The notes under the pieces are model-generated. The model did no database searches, was not told where the DNA came from, and saw nothing but the letters and a program-made list of their open reading frames with translations. 64,000 bases of DNA from Hoplostethus atlanticus (lineage: Eukaryota; Chordata; Actinopteri; Trachichthyiformes; Trachichthyidae): contig JAXDDX010000114.1 in the NCBI GenBank assembly GCA_034670405.1, positions 1,308,001 to 1,372,000 on the forward strand, written 5' to 3'. Below, piece after piece: positions 20,021 through 32,030 of this stretch. Both the position numbers and the translations under genes were made by a program. How positions within the stretch are numbered: the first letter of the stretch is position 1; each line of letters starts with the position of its first letter.

Positions 20021-22834
20021 GTGGCGAGGTCAGGACTCTGCTTCCATCTGGTGGTCACCGTGGTTACGCTCCAACAATTTGAAGTAAATGTGCTCCAAAA
20101 TCTGAAAATCACTGAGTGCCTTTAGGAGCCATCATTACACGAGCACACAATTTCTCTCATGAAGTAAAAGGTTTTGGTTTTTAAAGCAAAGTATTTTACA
20201 ATTACATGTAAAATGACATGCAATTTTATCAATCAGAAACTATGAAATGAATATATTCACATTTGCTAATTTTTACATACATACATGCATTACATTAAAT
20301 AAATAAATAAAACACAAAATTATTATTATTTTGAAGAAGAAGACAAAATTATAATAAGTGAGATGTATTTTTATTTCACATGTTCCACATTTTGGGAGAG
20401 GAAAGGAACTCTGAATATTCTGACAAATTCTGAAAATAGAATATATGAAATTTGACTGGACTTGCAGATATGTGTGCCTTAGATATGTTGTAACCTATGT
20501 ATCATCAAAGTTAGGGGGAAAATAGAAATTGTACAAAACGTTTTTCCAACCCCCAATTTGAACCATTTCGGTAGAGTCACCTATATACACTCACAACTTG
20601 CAGGTTTTTCAGATATATCCCTTTCTCAGGTCTGGTTGTAACATCCAACATCCAGCAGGATGCATTCATTCTCCAACGACTCCTCCAAGATGGCACCAGA
20701 CATTGTTGCTGGGAGGTTTCTGGAATTAACTGTAAATCCTGTAAAGTATAATCTATACCCGAAACTCTCATTATTCCCACATGATGAGTCTGCACAGATT
20801 CCATTTACCGCACAACGTCCAGGAACAAAGCAAATCAGTCCACAGCACCTCTCTTTATCCCCTTCACGCAGCCATTCCCCCCAGGTTGGCTTGCAGCCCA
20901 CCAAAACTCTCTGGTCCATTGGGGTGAGGAAAAACATGACCAACCAGCTGCCATTTACGCCTCTTATCGGGGGCCTTTGTGTGTCCAGTGCTAGCCTGGA
21001 CACGGCAGCCCCCAGATAACACAATCTGATAACCGTGTGCAGTTCAAATGGCCCTAACCTGGAGGTGAGCTCCAGATGGGCTGCGCTGAATGTATCTGGG
21101 ACGCAGAAAACAGGGCCTAATGGGAAGCTGGAGCTTGAAATGCATCCAGAGTTTTTTTTGGCTAGAGCTTCTCATCCTCTTTTAATTCAATTCACCTCTT
21201 TGGTATGGTATGTTGTTGTTGCTGTATAACCATAATTGTGTGAATATTATGTGTAGCCTGTGGTTTGAAAAAGTCTTTTACACATTCCTCACTCCACAAA
21301 GCATGTTTTAGAGGTATTAGGGCAATGCAGAGGATGTCCTATTTTGTAAAATTTTGTAAAAGCATTTATTTGTTTCAGCAGCCAATATTAATGGAGACAG
21401 GCTTTTATATATTAAAGCCAGGATGCCCCAGCTATCAAACGTAAAAACCTGCAGTGCCTTTGCCTACAGGATGCAGCATGATGCATGTTGTGACGGCTGT
21501 GCAAGCTGTCACTCTTGGCAGTAACATAAAGAATCTTCTGACAGGCATTTATTACAGACAGATGTTTATCTGTCAATATCAAGGTTGCTGCGAGAGTGAG
21601 GCTATCCTTTGAGACCATCCAGCTCATTTAAAGTTTTATTGCATATTGAAAAACCGCACATGACCTCATATAATGTGCCTTTTATCCGTGAGCCGTGATG
21701 ATGATCGTCTTATGGGCTACTCAGTGAAGCGCTGATTCGCGGCTGTCGCCCCAACAAGCCTCCTGAGGTTATGAAAACAAGGATTTACGGTCAACAGACG
21801 AGTGGTCGATGATGCGTTCTCGAGAAACATGCGTGCAAACTGTTGCTCGTACAGCGCTTGATACTGCAGGTTACCTCAGGTTTCCATCTCAGTGGCTTAT
21901 GAGTAGTTTAACAAGAAAAAGAAGCCACAGCGCAGGCATTAGGTCTGGATTTAGGTCTGCCTTAGGCCCACTCGTTACATGAGTCTGACAAATGAACATG
22001 GCCAATGCTCATTTCCCAAATAGAGCAATAACGGCTTGAGCAGATGCAGTAGTTGTTGAGGGATGTTTCATTCACAAATGAAGGGAGGGGGGAGGAAATC
22101 AGCTACTGAAATGTACACTGTGTAATATTTATAAAGAGGCTTTTGAAAATCTTTATGCATTTTGTTTTGTACTATATGACATTCTTCCATTTTTATTTTA
22201 TTATAACAATATGCCATACGCCTATTTGTTCACAATAGGAAACTTGATGCAGTTTATGTACCAGTCTCTCATCTAGCTCATATCGCGTTCTCGTTCCGTT
22301 ATCTCCGTACCCTCCAACGCTTTCATCTCTCACAGCCAAACTGCTGCTTTCTCCCACCGAATCTCACGATGTTCATTTTCGCTGATTGCTTGAGAACGGC
22401 TGAATTGAAACCGCTCTCCCGATATTCATGTAAACGACTTATCAGATGACACTCTTTGCATCAGGTCCTTCAGACAGACAGAGAAGATCAAAGCTCTCGG
22501 CGTTGTTAATAATCTATTGTGTTGCTTGTGATTGTTTTCTATTGGTACGGGGAGGGAGGAAAACACATTAGCCTCTAGCCTCCAAGCAAATCACATCAAG
22601 TGCAGAGCAGATTTTAACACTGAGACCGCCGTGCATGCTGCACCTGAGCTATGAGTATGATTGTGAAATAAATGTTATCATCATTCTGGAGTTGTATCCG
22701 CTACAGGTGGTGATTTTTATTTTCATTACTGCTCGGAAGATTAAATTACATTGAATTCCTTTGCCCGATTAGCAATTGCTAATCATCTCCTGAGCCAATC
22801 ACGTGTCAGGGTGGCGTGGGGGGAATTCGCAAGC
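20021..22834. other. Intergenic DNA with one coding-looking patch
   Basis: No gene recognised. The stretch 20626-21024 is open on both strands (119 codons +, 132 codons -) and less AT-rich than its surroundings; I cannot match either translation to a family. A perfect 18-bp palindrome lies at 22767-22784. Confidence 0.4.
22767..22784. promoter_or_regulatory. Perfect 18-bp palindrome of two homeodomain-type sites
   Basis: GATTAGCAATTGCTAATC is its own reverse complement with no spacer, giving two inverted ATTAG/CTAAT cores. A CCAAT (about 22795) and a CACGTG E-box (about 22801) follow within 20 bases. It may be part of an enhancer; this is inferred from motif content only. Confidence 0.4.
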
Positions 22835-23110
22835 TGCGTTCATCAGAATCAGAAACAGTTTTATTGCCAAATATGTTTTCACATACAAGGAAGTTGACTT
22901 GGTGTTTGGTGCAAAACAATATGTGCAAGATGCAAGATGTTAAGTGTCCTGGTGGCTCAGTGGTCCTCTCTCACCTGATCTTTCCTGTCTCTCTCTACTG
23001 ACTGTCAAATAAAGGCAAAATGCCCAAAAAAAAAAAAAAAGGTGTTAAGTGTGTAGGTGCATAAGAACAGCTGTGCAAAATACAGCAGCTAGGCAACTGC
23101 AAAAACAGAT
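22835..23110 (+). repeat. LINE-tail-like dispersed repeat, interrupted by a SINE
   Basis: It starts CAGAATCAGAAACAGTTTTA, then CACATACAAGGAAGTTGACT and TTGGTGTTTGGTGC, which I know as a widespread fish retrotransposon tail. It continues after the SINE with TTAAGTGTGTAGGTGCATAA and fades near 23100. The family name is not certain. Confidence 0.6.
22948..23042 (+). mobile_element. Internally deleted tRNA-derived SINE with 10-bp target duplication
   Basis: Both flanks carry TGTTAAGTGT (22938-22947 and 23043-23052), an exact target-site duplication. The body begins CCTGGTGGCTCAGTGGTC (A-box region), then jumps to CTCTCTCACC, continues TTTCCTGTCTCTCTCTACTG and TGTCAAATAAAGGCAAAATG, and ends in an A15 tail. 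Compared with the full copy at 36224-36369 it lacks about 60 internal bases, including the B box. It inserted inside an older LINE-tail-like repeat. Confidence 0.85.
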
Positions 23111-25388
23111 ACGTGACACTTTGACGGCCGCTCGTGAAGGGCGTGCACATCGTTCGGGGCGTGGACCCCCATCCCTCTCCCAGAGAACACATCAGCGAGC
23201 ATGAGATAACCGTGTCGATCAAGCCAAAAGAGACTGTGGGTGGACTGTTGTGTGAGGCTGCCGGAAGCTTCTTTGTAACTTATTGTAATACGTGACTTGA
23301 TTGTTCAACGGAGGATATCCGGTGACACACGTCTGTCGGTTCTGTTATTTCCAACACACGTCTTCAGCTTTTTTCCTCAGACATTTGCATATAGATGGCG
23401 GCATCAAGGTTCTGCAATGACATGAGATTTGTTCTTTTTAGATTAGCAAAGTGGCAAAGCGGATGATTGGATGTGAACCTGAACATTAACAGGAACTAGC
23501 TCTCGTCCTCACGGTTCAATCAGGGAGCCTATAACCTGTTTGATAATGAGCCGAAGTGAGCGCGAGAAACATCAAAGAAATGAAAGGGAAGGGCAAACGG
23601 GTCACCCTTATTTGAATTCAGGCGCCAAACTCCCCGACATCGGATAAGTAATCAGAGGTTACAAAAAAGAAGTCTTTTAGCCTTAAGCTGCCCTAACATC
23701 CTCTAAGATAAATGGTGTGTTTATGTTGTATAGGCTAAGCTATTAGTTCGGCGTGTGTGCATACATCTCCGGGCTTTGTATTCACTCGGTGCATCAACGC
23801 TGGGGCCCCCCGATACAGTGCCGGTGTGCTCTGCATCTCAATATTGCCATCAGCATTCAAGGTCTGTAAAGTCCGCTGGCCTTGGAATTAAAAAAGAAAA
23901 CCCCCAACCCAGAATGAATTCTCCTGACGAGCGAACAGTGGGGGGGCTTTGATTAGATAAATGCAATTAAGAAAGTTGGTCACTTGCAATGCTGCTTTAC
24001 CTTGGATTATGTGGTTAGGCTTATCTAAGGAAATTGGCTGAGATTTGGTGTTGTGGAGGATTTGCATCATCTTTCTTTCACAGTCATGGTAAGTGAAAAT
24101 CATCACTTGGGTCCAAATGGTCTCGGGGGGGGGGGGGTTGCCTTGGAAGTAAAGAGTTCCACACACCAGCTTCCACGGGGTGTAATGACTCTCCAATGCA
24201 CTGGGTGGCAGTGTTACCAAAGGGATTTCTTCTTAATGCGCTTACCTCCATACCTCTCTCTCTCTTTTGCAACGATGATGATTTTATTTCACAGGAACTG
24301 GAACTCATCCTTTACTGCAGTTGGAGGCACATCTCTGCCTACTGTTGTTTATGGAGTTAAAAAAAATAAAAAACAAAGCTAGAAATGTTTTTCATGTTTA
24401 ATACACAAGTGGTAATGGTCTGGCAAAACATAAAAACATGCATCCATGACATTTGAATACCTGCGTCCATCCATTTACCACATGTTAAAATGTATTACAC
24501 ATTGAGGTAGGAATGAGTATGCCAGGCTATGGATAGCGACTGAAAGGAACTCGTATCTCACATTTCCCTCCCCGAGACTGTCACGCCGCCCTTTAAGTCA
24601 AGAGCACAAATGGAGTGTTTGCTGGGATTGCATCGTCCGCGGGAGTTGTTGAGAGCAGCTCCGTGGCTCTTTGGCCGACACAGTGTAGCTGGAGCCTCTG
24701 AGAAAGGTCAGGGAGGCGGCAGTGACACTGTTCTGCACACCAAATGTCACGGTGTCCCAGGGGTCGGCGTGACTGACAGGAGACCTTATCTGGTGGGATA
24801 ACACCAGTATTGGTGGTGGGTGGGTGGGCGGTAACAGGTGTTGGAGTGGTTAGCACCTAACATGACCTCAAGTTTATAGCACCCTAGGGTGAGAACGATG
24901 TATTGGTTTGCATACGTATCAGGCCGATGTTGGTCAGGAATGAGATATCAGATACAGCCTGTCAAGGTCATCCACAGCTGTAAAACCTGCAGTGAAGCTT
25001 TGTTTTCTTTGCACATTTTCATTTTCCCTACCATTGCATAGGTGGGGTTCGTCACCCTGTCTTAAGGAACTGCTAAGAATTTCATTAGTATGGGTTTGAG
25101 TTTTACTGTCCCATGATGGTCTACATGCTGTTCCAGAGGTTTTTTTGAGGCAAACACTGAATCTTTTTAACCTTTCTGGGCATGAAAATGGTCAAATTTG
25201 GTCAAATATATTGAATATCGGCACAAAATCGGACAATCGGTCACAAAGTCGGACCCTATAACATACTCGTAACACCTAGAAAAGAGATTCATAACAGCTA
25301 CCATGTGTAGTGTCTCTGGTAGATCTCTCCATCCTGTTAACAGTACATTAAAGCACCTAGCATGATCTAATATATGAAGACCTTTTGG

Positions 25389-25433
25389 TGATCCAGACCT
25401 GTTGTTTCTTTCCCCTCTAATCACATAAAGGCT
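25389..25433 (+). repeat. 45-bp exact direct repeat, copy 1
   Basis: Identical over 45 bases (TGATCCAGACCTGTTGTTTC... to ...CACATAAAGGCT) to 28865-28909; the flanks differ at once on both sides. Confidence 0.9.
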
Positions 25434-26154
25434 AAGTTGACCAACAGACCAATTAAAGTCAGCCTTTATTTAACCACAAGCTGGATTTCATGCAAAGTGT
25501 TACCTGGATACGCGTCTCTTCATCACCCGCCGCCTCGCTCGTCCCCCCCCCCGCCTCCTTCTCCTCTGCATCTTTTCTCAGCAGTGATGCTATTTCTGGT
25601 TCCTCCTACCTGTAGTGTCAGTATTAAAACAATGTTGCAGTGCATGTGACCGTCCCCTGCTCCCTGACGGCATTTGAATCGGAATCGGAATCCCGAAAGC
25701 TAAAGCGAACGACAAGTGAGTTAAAGAGAAATAGGGAAGAAAAAAAGAAACAGGGAATGGGGTACACACTGGAAGATCCCCATCCAAACCACAGATCTTC
25801 AGGAAACCTCTTCTAAACATCTATAAGCCTGTTATTATGTTAACCGTGATGACTTCATACGTTTGGCTGTCTACACTGTCAAATGCCAACGGATGCTGAG
25901 ACATGGGTGTTATTACCAGGGAGTTAGCTGAAGTATTCACATGACTCGTGAGACTAACACCAGACTGATGAGTTTCATTACAGATTCTGGATGGCTCAGT
26001 CGGCGCCTGATTTAACAAACGTTTAAGACACAGAAACGGGCTTTAATCAGATTAACACATAAATATATCATATTTTGCCACACCTCTTTGACCAGGATTA
26101 CCCGATAGCTAATGATGATTGATAGCTGTTTAGTGATGGAGGCGGGGTTTTGGG

Positions 26155-26156
<2 letters not shown>

Positions 26157-26186
<30 letters not shown>
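26157..26186. repeat. (GT)n microsatellite
   Basis: A GT run followed by TATATA. Confidence 0.95.
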
Positions 26187-26193
<7 letters not shown>

Positions 26194-28434
26194 CTGCACC
26201 AACTTGAAGCAGTTGTTAATTGTTCCTGAACGACTCCCCTCCACCCCCGCCGGGTATTTCATTAATACGAAGCTGTTGGAAAGACACAACATTTATTTAC
26301 TATCTCACGTGGCCCCTCTGTTTGATTAAAGAGGTTAGCTGCAAGGTGTTTTTGCTCAATGTTATGTATTTAATGTGCTGGTTAAACAGGGATTTGCGTG
26401 CTAATGCAAAGGTGGGTCCTAGGTTATGCACCGGTCTGGTCTCGAAGCGGGGCTCACACAAACACAACGTTATAGTAGTATTCCATATATCCATAAAACA
26501 TAATCTTCAACTCAGCATTGCTTAGCCGTTGTAAACACTAGTGTAGATACAATACAAGAACTGAAATGTTTGATGAAGGATCATACCAGTATTATTGAAT
26601 TTTCTGCAGCAGCTCTCCAATGGCTAGTGCTGATATCTGCCCCCCAACAACTTTGAATCCATCCAGCGGCCGGGCAGAAAACTTTTAATTAAAATTGACT
26701 TACCTCGTAGCGCCGGTGCCTCCAGAGTGCATCTTAACCACACTCTCTCCGGAGACATTATTTTTCACCCCTCCTTTCTTTTTCATCAGTCATTTTGTCT
26801 CTCCAGTTTGGTACTCGCTTTGCCGTTTCTGCAGAACAGAAGCCGAAGCTATGAAACGCCCATGCAAGCAAATGGATTTGCAGTTATAAACTTAAGGTGG
26901 TGTTTTTTTCATGCACTGAACTGTATGAGGGCAAAAGGGAGCCACAATGTGAGCACAACATACAGTATACTAAAATGTACAGATGCTAAAAATATTGATT
27001 TGCAAATCAAATATGATGTGGTGAGGAATTTACATCCCTGGTTTGATTGGTAATTGGTTGCAGGCTAAACGTCGATCTCTGGGGTTTCCAAACGCCAAAC
27101 ACCGCTGACTTGGATCCGAGGAGGAATGGGGAAAATTGGTCCATTTAGCAGTCAATCTGGGAAAAGATCTATTATTAATTAGGATTATCGATGAAATAAC
27201 GCCCTGGCTAAATAATCAAAAGCCGTCAGTTAAACGACTAACGGGTGACATGAATCTAATGGAGATGAATGTAGATGGCTGTATGTCTTAGAGGAGAGCT
27301 TCACCACTCTCACCCACTGCCTTGCTTCTACACATGGACAACTATGATGTCGGTTATAAATGTACTGTATGTTACTGAAATCAATCAAGTCAACACTTCT
27401 TACTACTACTACGAGTGATCACCCAATGGTTTGAAAAACCTGTTGGCCATATACCAAGGCTTCCCCAGTCACTAGACGCCATTGAGAAAATAAAAGCCAC
27501 TCAAGACATCTTTATGATCAGCACTGACCTTCAGGTGACTGCACCAAGAACACTACAAAGGCCCTTTCATCCATAAACTCATGCTTCCTTTATTCATTAT
27601 TGATCGTATCCCATATTTCAATTCAGTGCTGGGGGTAATTGCTGCCCAGGTAGTTTGTCTTAAAATTAGAAATAATCTTCATTACTCTGGTAATATCAGT
27701 GTATTTAATAGTCAGGATGAAGTGGTGACAAGAAATTGTGTTTCAGTAATTTGCCCACTAAAATGAAGGATGCATGCTTCTAATGCAAAGTAATAAGACA
27801 TTTTTTTAAATCAATTTTTTCTTGATTTTTCATTGCTTATTTTTGTTTTGTGTGTTCTGTGTTTGGTGTGGAAGGAAAACATTTTTTGCAATCATGGCTA
27901 CCCTAGATAACCTCCTAGGTGACGTGTAATCTTCTACATGAGTTTAATGGAGTGTTTGAGTTGAGCTGGAGTGAGGAGAGGAGAGGCTCCAAACTCTAGA
28001 TGGATATTACGTCTAATTATATTGATTTCATTAATGCAGTCTAAACGGCTGTTCCCCGCTGCTGCATTTCAAGTACTCCATGGTGGGGACTTTTGAGGAT
28101 TTTAAGAAAAAAATCTACTTTGCAAGTTATGACTTTTGAAACGTTCTGGGTGGATGAGAAACATTAGATGAGTAAGTAATAGCTTAATATTGCCAACTAG
28201 ATATTAGTCATACTGTTTCATATGTGAGCGGTTATTCTGCAAAAATAATTAGCTCCCACAATTTCATTGACTTCACAGATTTAAGACCTTCTAAGTATTC
28301 TGACTCTACAGATTTCATTTAAAGAGCTCCAATGAAACTGTTCTTATTGTTCCTATTGGTCTAATTTTACTCTAGAGAAGTGAAATGTTTGTCTTAAAGA
28401 ATACTGGATACCCAGAACCATTTTTGTATTTGTT

Positions 28435-28436
<2 letters not shown>

Positions 28437-28468
<32 letters not shown>
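28437..28468. repeat. (ATT)n microsatellite
   Basis: About 10 copies of ATT. Confidence 0.95.
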
Positions 28469-28864
28469 GGAAGGCTTGTGGAGGAAATACATGTTGCTCC
28501 TGCTCAAACTAATGGGTAGTGTAGTCTGGTCTTTGAGTTCAGGTTGTTTACCTCTGCATTATTTCATGTGACAAAGTTAGGATAGTTAGAAGTTAGAATA
28601 CAATAAACAAGTACAGGCATGTACTGGCCAATGTACTATCATTGTTTGACTATGATTTTTCTGTACAGATATTCAAGACACGCTATGCTCTACAGCAAAA
28701 GTTGGTAAAGGGCAATGTTGTATTCTGTGGTTCATAACTCTACTATGCTATCCACTAAAGCTCAATCGGATATAAAGAGTCCACAAAAACAATCTCTTAT
28801 TCATTCTATACAGCAGCTCCATGCTTTGTCATACTAGTCTTTTGGCATGATGTGACATCCCCCT

Positions 28865-28909
28865 TGATCCAGACCTGTTGTTTCTTTCCCCTCTAATCAC
28901 ATAAAGGCT
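28865..28909 (+). repeat. 45-bp exact direct repeat, copy 2
   Basis: Second copy of the segment at 25389-25433, in the same orientation and about 3.5 kb away. Confidence 0.9.
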
Positions 28910-31564
28910 CCCTGATCATTACCCCTCACACATCTGAAGTGATACATGAGATTTGCTTCTGGCACCTTGTTGTTTAAGTGTGCTATTTCTAGTATTTTAA
29001 TATCAAAAAATCATCATCCTCTACATCGCCTCTACACTGCATTTTACATTGCTTTACAGCACAAAGGGATATTGCTGCTACACAAAACAGGAGGAGCCGC
29101 TGTTCTTCCGGCACAAATGGACCATGTAGCAACATCCTCTTTGCAACATGGGGTTTATGGGAAATGTGGTGTTCATTTTGAAAAACACTAGCACTAACAA
29201 TAAGACTGGTGTGATAGAAGCTTACCAGTCATCTCCTCCATGGTCTAATTTTTTTACACCAATCATACCATGGTATCACAATGAATTTGTCAATAATACA
29301 TTGATGTTTAAAAATGCTACACAAAGCACCTTTAAACCGCCACACCGCTCTGTGGTGGACAGGGGAGGGTGCACATGCAAGCCAAGCAATAGACAACAAC
29401 TGACACCATTTCACCTTTACATCATTCTTACCAGAGTACTGATGTAGTGCTATCAATTAAGCACACCAAATGACACAGAGAGCCAACTGTACTAGTAGCA
29501 TACTTAATAACGGACCTACTTTTCCTGGGACTTAAGCCACAAGCTAACTGTCAGTCAGCAGCTTGGAGATCTGCTCTCACAATCTAACCTCAGGTAATGT
29601 GTTCTCTTACGTTCCCCTCGTGTTCCTGATTTGGACAAAAGTCACAGGACACTGATGAGGAAATTATGAAATTGACCAAATTTAGTGTATTTCCACCTAC
29701 AGGTCTTCAGTCCTGGAATAGCAGCCGTGCAAATGGGAATACCGAAGGAGGGCAAAGTCTTCCCCAGGGCGCAGACATGAATCAACTCTGCAGTTTGAAG
29801 CACTATTTGACTTTGAACAAAGAGTCAGATGTGTTTTGTGAATAAAATGGCACCAGCCCATCTGTAGTCTTATCACCTGCATGCCTGGAGGATATGACAT
29901 TTGTTTTTTTTTGTGTTTATGGAGCTATTACTTATTTATGTGTGGTTGACTCTGACAAAGTGAAGTCTCTTTAGAGTTAAGAGGACAAATGAATGCTTGG
30001 AATGACCTCAAATAATCTGCTGTCGTAAAATGAATGAATTCATGAGTTATCCTTCAGAGAGTTTTGCTTTACCATAAATTAAAGAGTAAAAGAGAACAAA
30101 TATCAGTATTCTTTAATTCAACCAAGATTTGACAGATCCACAATCTACAGTTTAAACACGTAGACTGAGATTAAGACACAATATTCGCTGGTACCGCCAT
30201 GTCCAGATGAAAGTGCAGTATAACAAGTCCACAGCCTCTTGCTCTCCAGTGGTTTATCATCTCTTGCTTTGTCCTTTGACCTTCAGTGTCTTGCCACGCC
30301 GTGTCCCAGTCTGTTGATTGTTCCACTGGACTGGATGGAGTACTGTAGAGAACTCTGGTCCGCGGGAACGTCACACATATCCAGAGTTTATGAGGTGGGC
30401 TTTGTTGGCTACAGATGACATGCCTTACTCCCCAGTAGTTTGGCACAGTACAAGAATGGCCCGAGAAGAGGATTGGCAGGCTCTGTTGGCGGGAGCTGCC
30501 AAGATGACTCCCCACCGCACCCCCCTCTGACCTTGTTATGTGCATCACACAGCAGACACGAAACCCAGAGGGAGGATCCTCAAGATAAGAGGGACCAGCA
30601 ATAGCAGCATCAGAAGCTATAGATAAATACGGGCATAGAAAGCTGATCAGTGATGTTGTTATTTAGTCTTTTGTGCCTGTAGGCGTTACACAATTATGGA
30701 TTCCCATTTTACAAGAGACTGCCAAGCATATAAAAGCTGACATTAAAAACAAAATAAAAAAATACGCTTAGATTTGGTTCACTGATGATACATGTGATTT
30801 GGATGGATGATGATGATCTATGGGTAGGGACAACTGTAGCCTGGTCTTTGTATCTATACAAAGACAGTACATACAGTAGTTGCCTGCAGAGAATTTACCA
30901 GTTGCATCATGAGGAGAGCTGCTGCTTCCGATTCAATGATGAGCCCATCTAGCATTTTTTTTCTCACAGGAAAGATGAAGATACAGATACTACAGCAGAG
31001 CTCCAACCTCAACCTTTTCTCTGTGCTCCCTTAGTGGTCTCCGGCTGGCTCCGTCTGCATCTACCCAGCCAGAGCCCCTAGCCAGAAGAATCCGGAAAAA
31101 CTCAACAGGAAAAAAAGGTTCTGCCAGTTCCCCCCCTTTGTCAGCCTCAGTGTGCCTCGGTGGAGCAGGGCAGGAGAAGTGATGTCAGCAGTGATGTCAG
31201 CTGCAACAGGTGCTGCGACCCCCCCAGGGTGGCTTCCAAAGATGGAGCAGTGAGCAGTTCAGCGAGCAGGGCTATGAGCCCTCCTTCTGCACTGCTGCCA
31301 GTGGAAGAGCCGGTGTACCCTGGGAAGGCATACGCCCGGCCATTTCCAAAAGTAGAGCAGTCAACCTGGAAGCCCTGATGAATCAACCCGACCCTCACCA
31401 GACGGCTGCAGATGGTTGGTAGAAAACTATAGCACTCACTGACTGCCATGTTATAGTGGAGAAATGTCTGTGCACAAATAATGGCTACATTTACATATAC
31501 CTTAGGCTTTTTGTGTACTTGCACTTTTAAAAAGTCTAGTTTACTCAAAGTATGTTTTGACTGA

Positions 31565-32030
31565 AATATTTTGCTAGTTCATTAGTCTGGCTAGCTACTT
31601 AGTTATTTGCTAGTTTATTAACCTGGCCAGCTAGTTGGTTCTTGTCTAGCTATTTCATTAGCCTGGATAGCTAGTTAGTTCTTTGCTAGTTCATTAGCCT
31701 TGCCAGCTAGTTGGTTCTTGTCTAGCTATTTCATTAGCCTGGCTAGCTAGTTAGTTCTTTGCTAGTTCATTAGCCTTGCCAGCTAGTTGGTTATTGTCTT
31801 GCTATTTAATTCGCCTGGCTAGCTAGTTAGTTCTTTGCTAGTTCATTAGCCTTGCCAGCTAGTTAGTTATTGTCTTGCTATTTAATTAGCCTGGCTAGCT
31901 AGTTAGTTCTTTGCTAGTTCATTAGCCTTGCCAGCTAGTTGGTTCTTGTCTAGCCTAGGTCATTAGCCTGACTAGCTAGTTAGTTCTTTGCTAGTTCATT
32001 AGCCTTGCTAGCTAGTTGGATAACTGCTGG
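31565..32030 (+). repeat. 76-bp minisatellite made of two related 38-bp halves
   Basis: The phrase CTTTGCTAGTTCATTAGCC recurs at about 31681, 31757, 31833, 31909 and 31986, a period of 76-77 bases. Between these lies a diverged half-copy (TTGTCTAGCTATTTCATTAG...). About six units are present. The array is dense in TAGCTAG/CTAGCTA palindromes. Copies at the left edge are more diverged than those in the middle. Confidence 0.9.

Larger units (their letters stand above)
23111..31564. other. Intergenic DNA, gene-poor, several candidate regulatory stretches
   Basis: No gene recognised. It holds a G-run at 24125-24138, a GT microsatellite (26157-26186), an ATT microsatellite (28437-28468) and one member of each of two repeat pairs described separately. 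GC-richer patches at 24540-24840, 30300-30530 and 31020-31430 contain open frames of 60-130 codons with no family signature. Sequence around 27150-27290 (TTATTAATTAGGATTATCGA and neighbours) has the look of a conserved regulatory element. Confidence 0.35.

Noticed and set aside
30171..30548. 125-codon minus-strand ORF
   Set aside because: No domain, no splice sites that extend it, and an equally open + frame; likely chance.
31147..31548. Coding-looking patch with several overlapping open frames (+ and -)
   Set aside because: Starts are non-ATG or contextless, frames overlap freely, and no family was recognised; kept only as an unannotated GC-richer patch.
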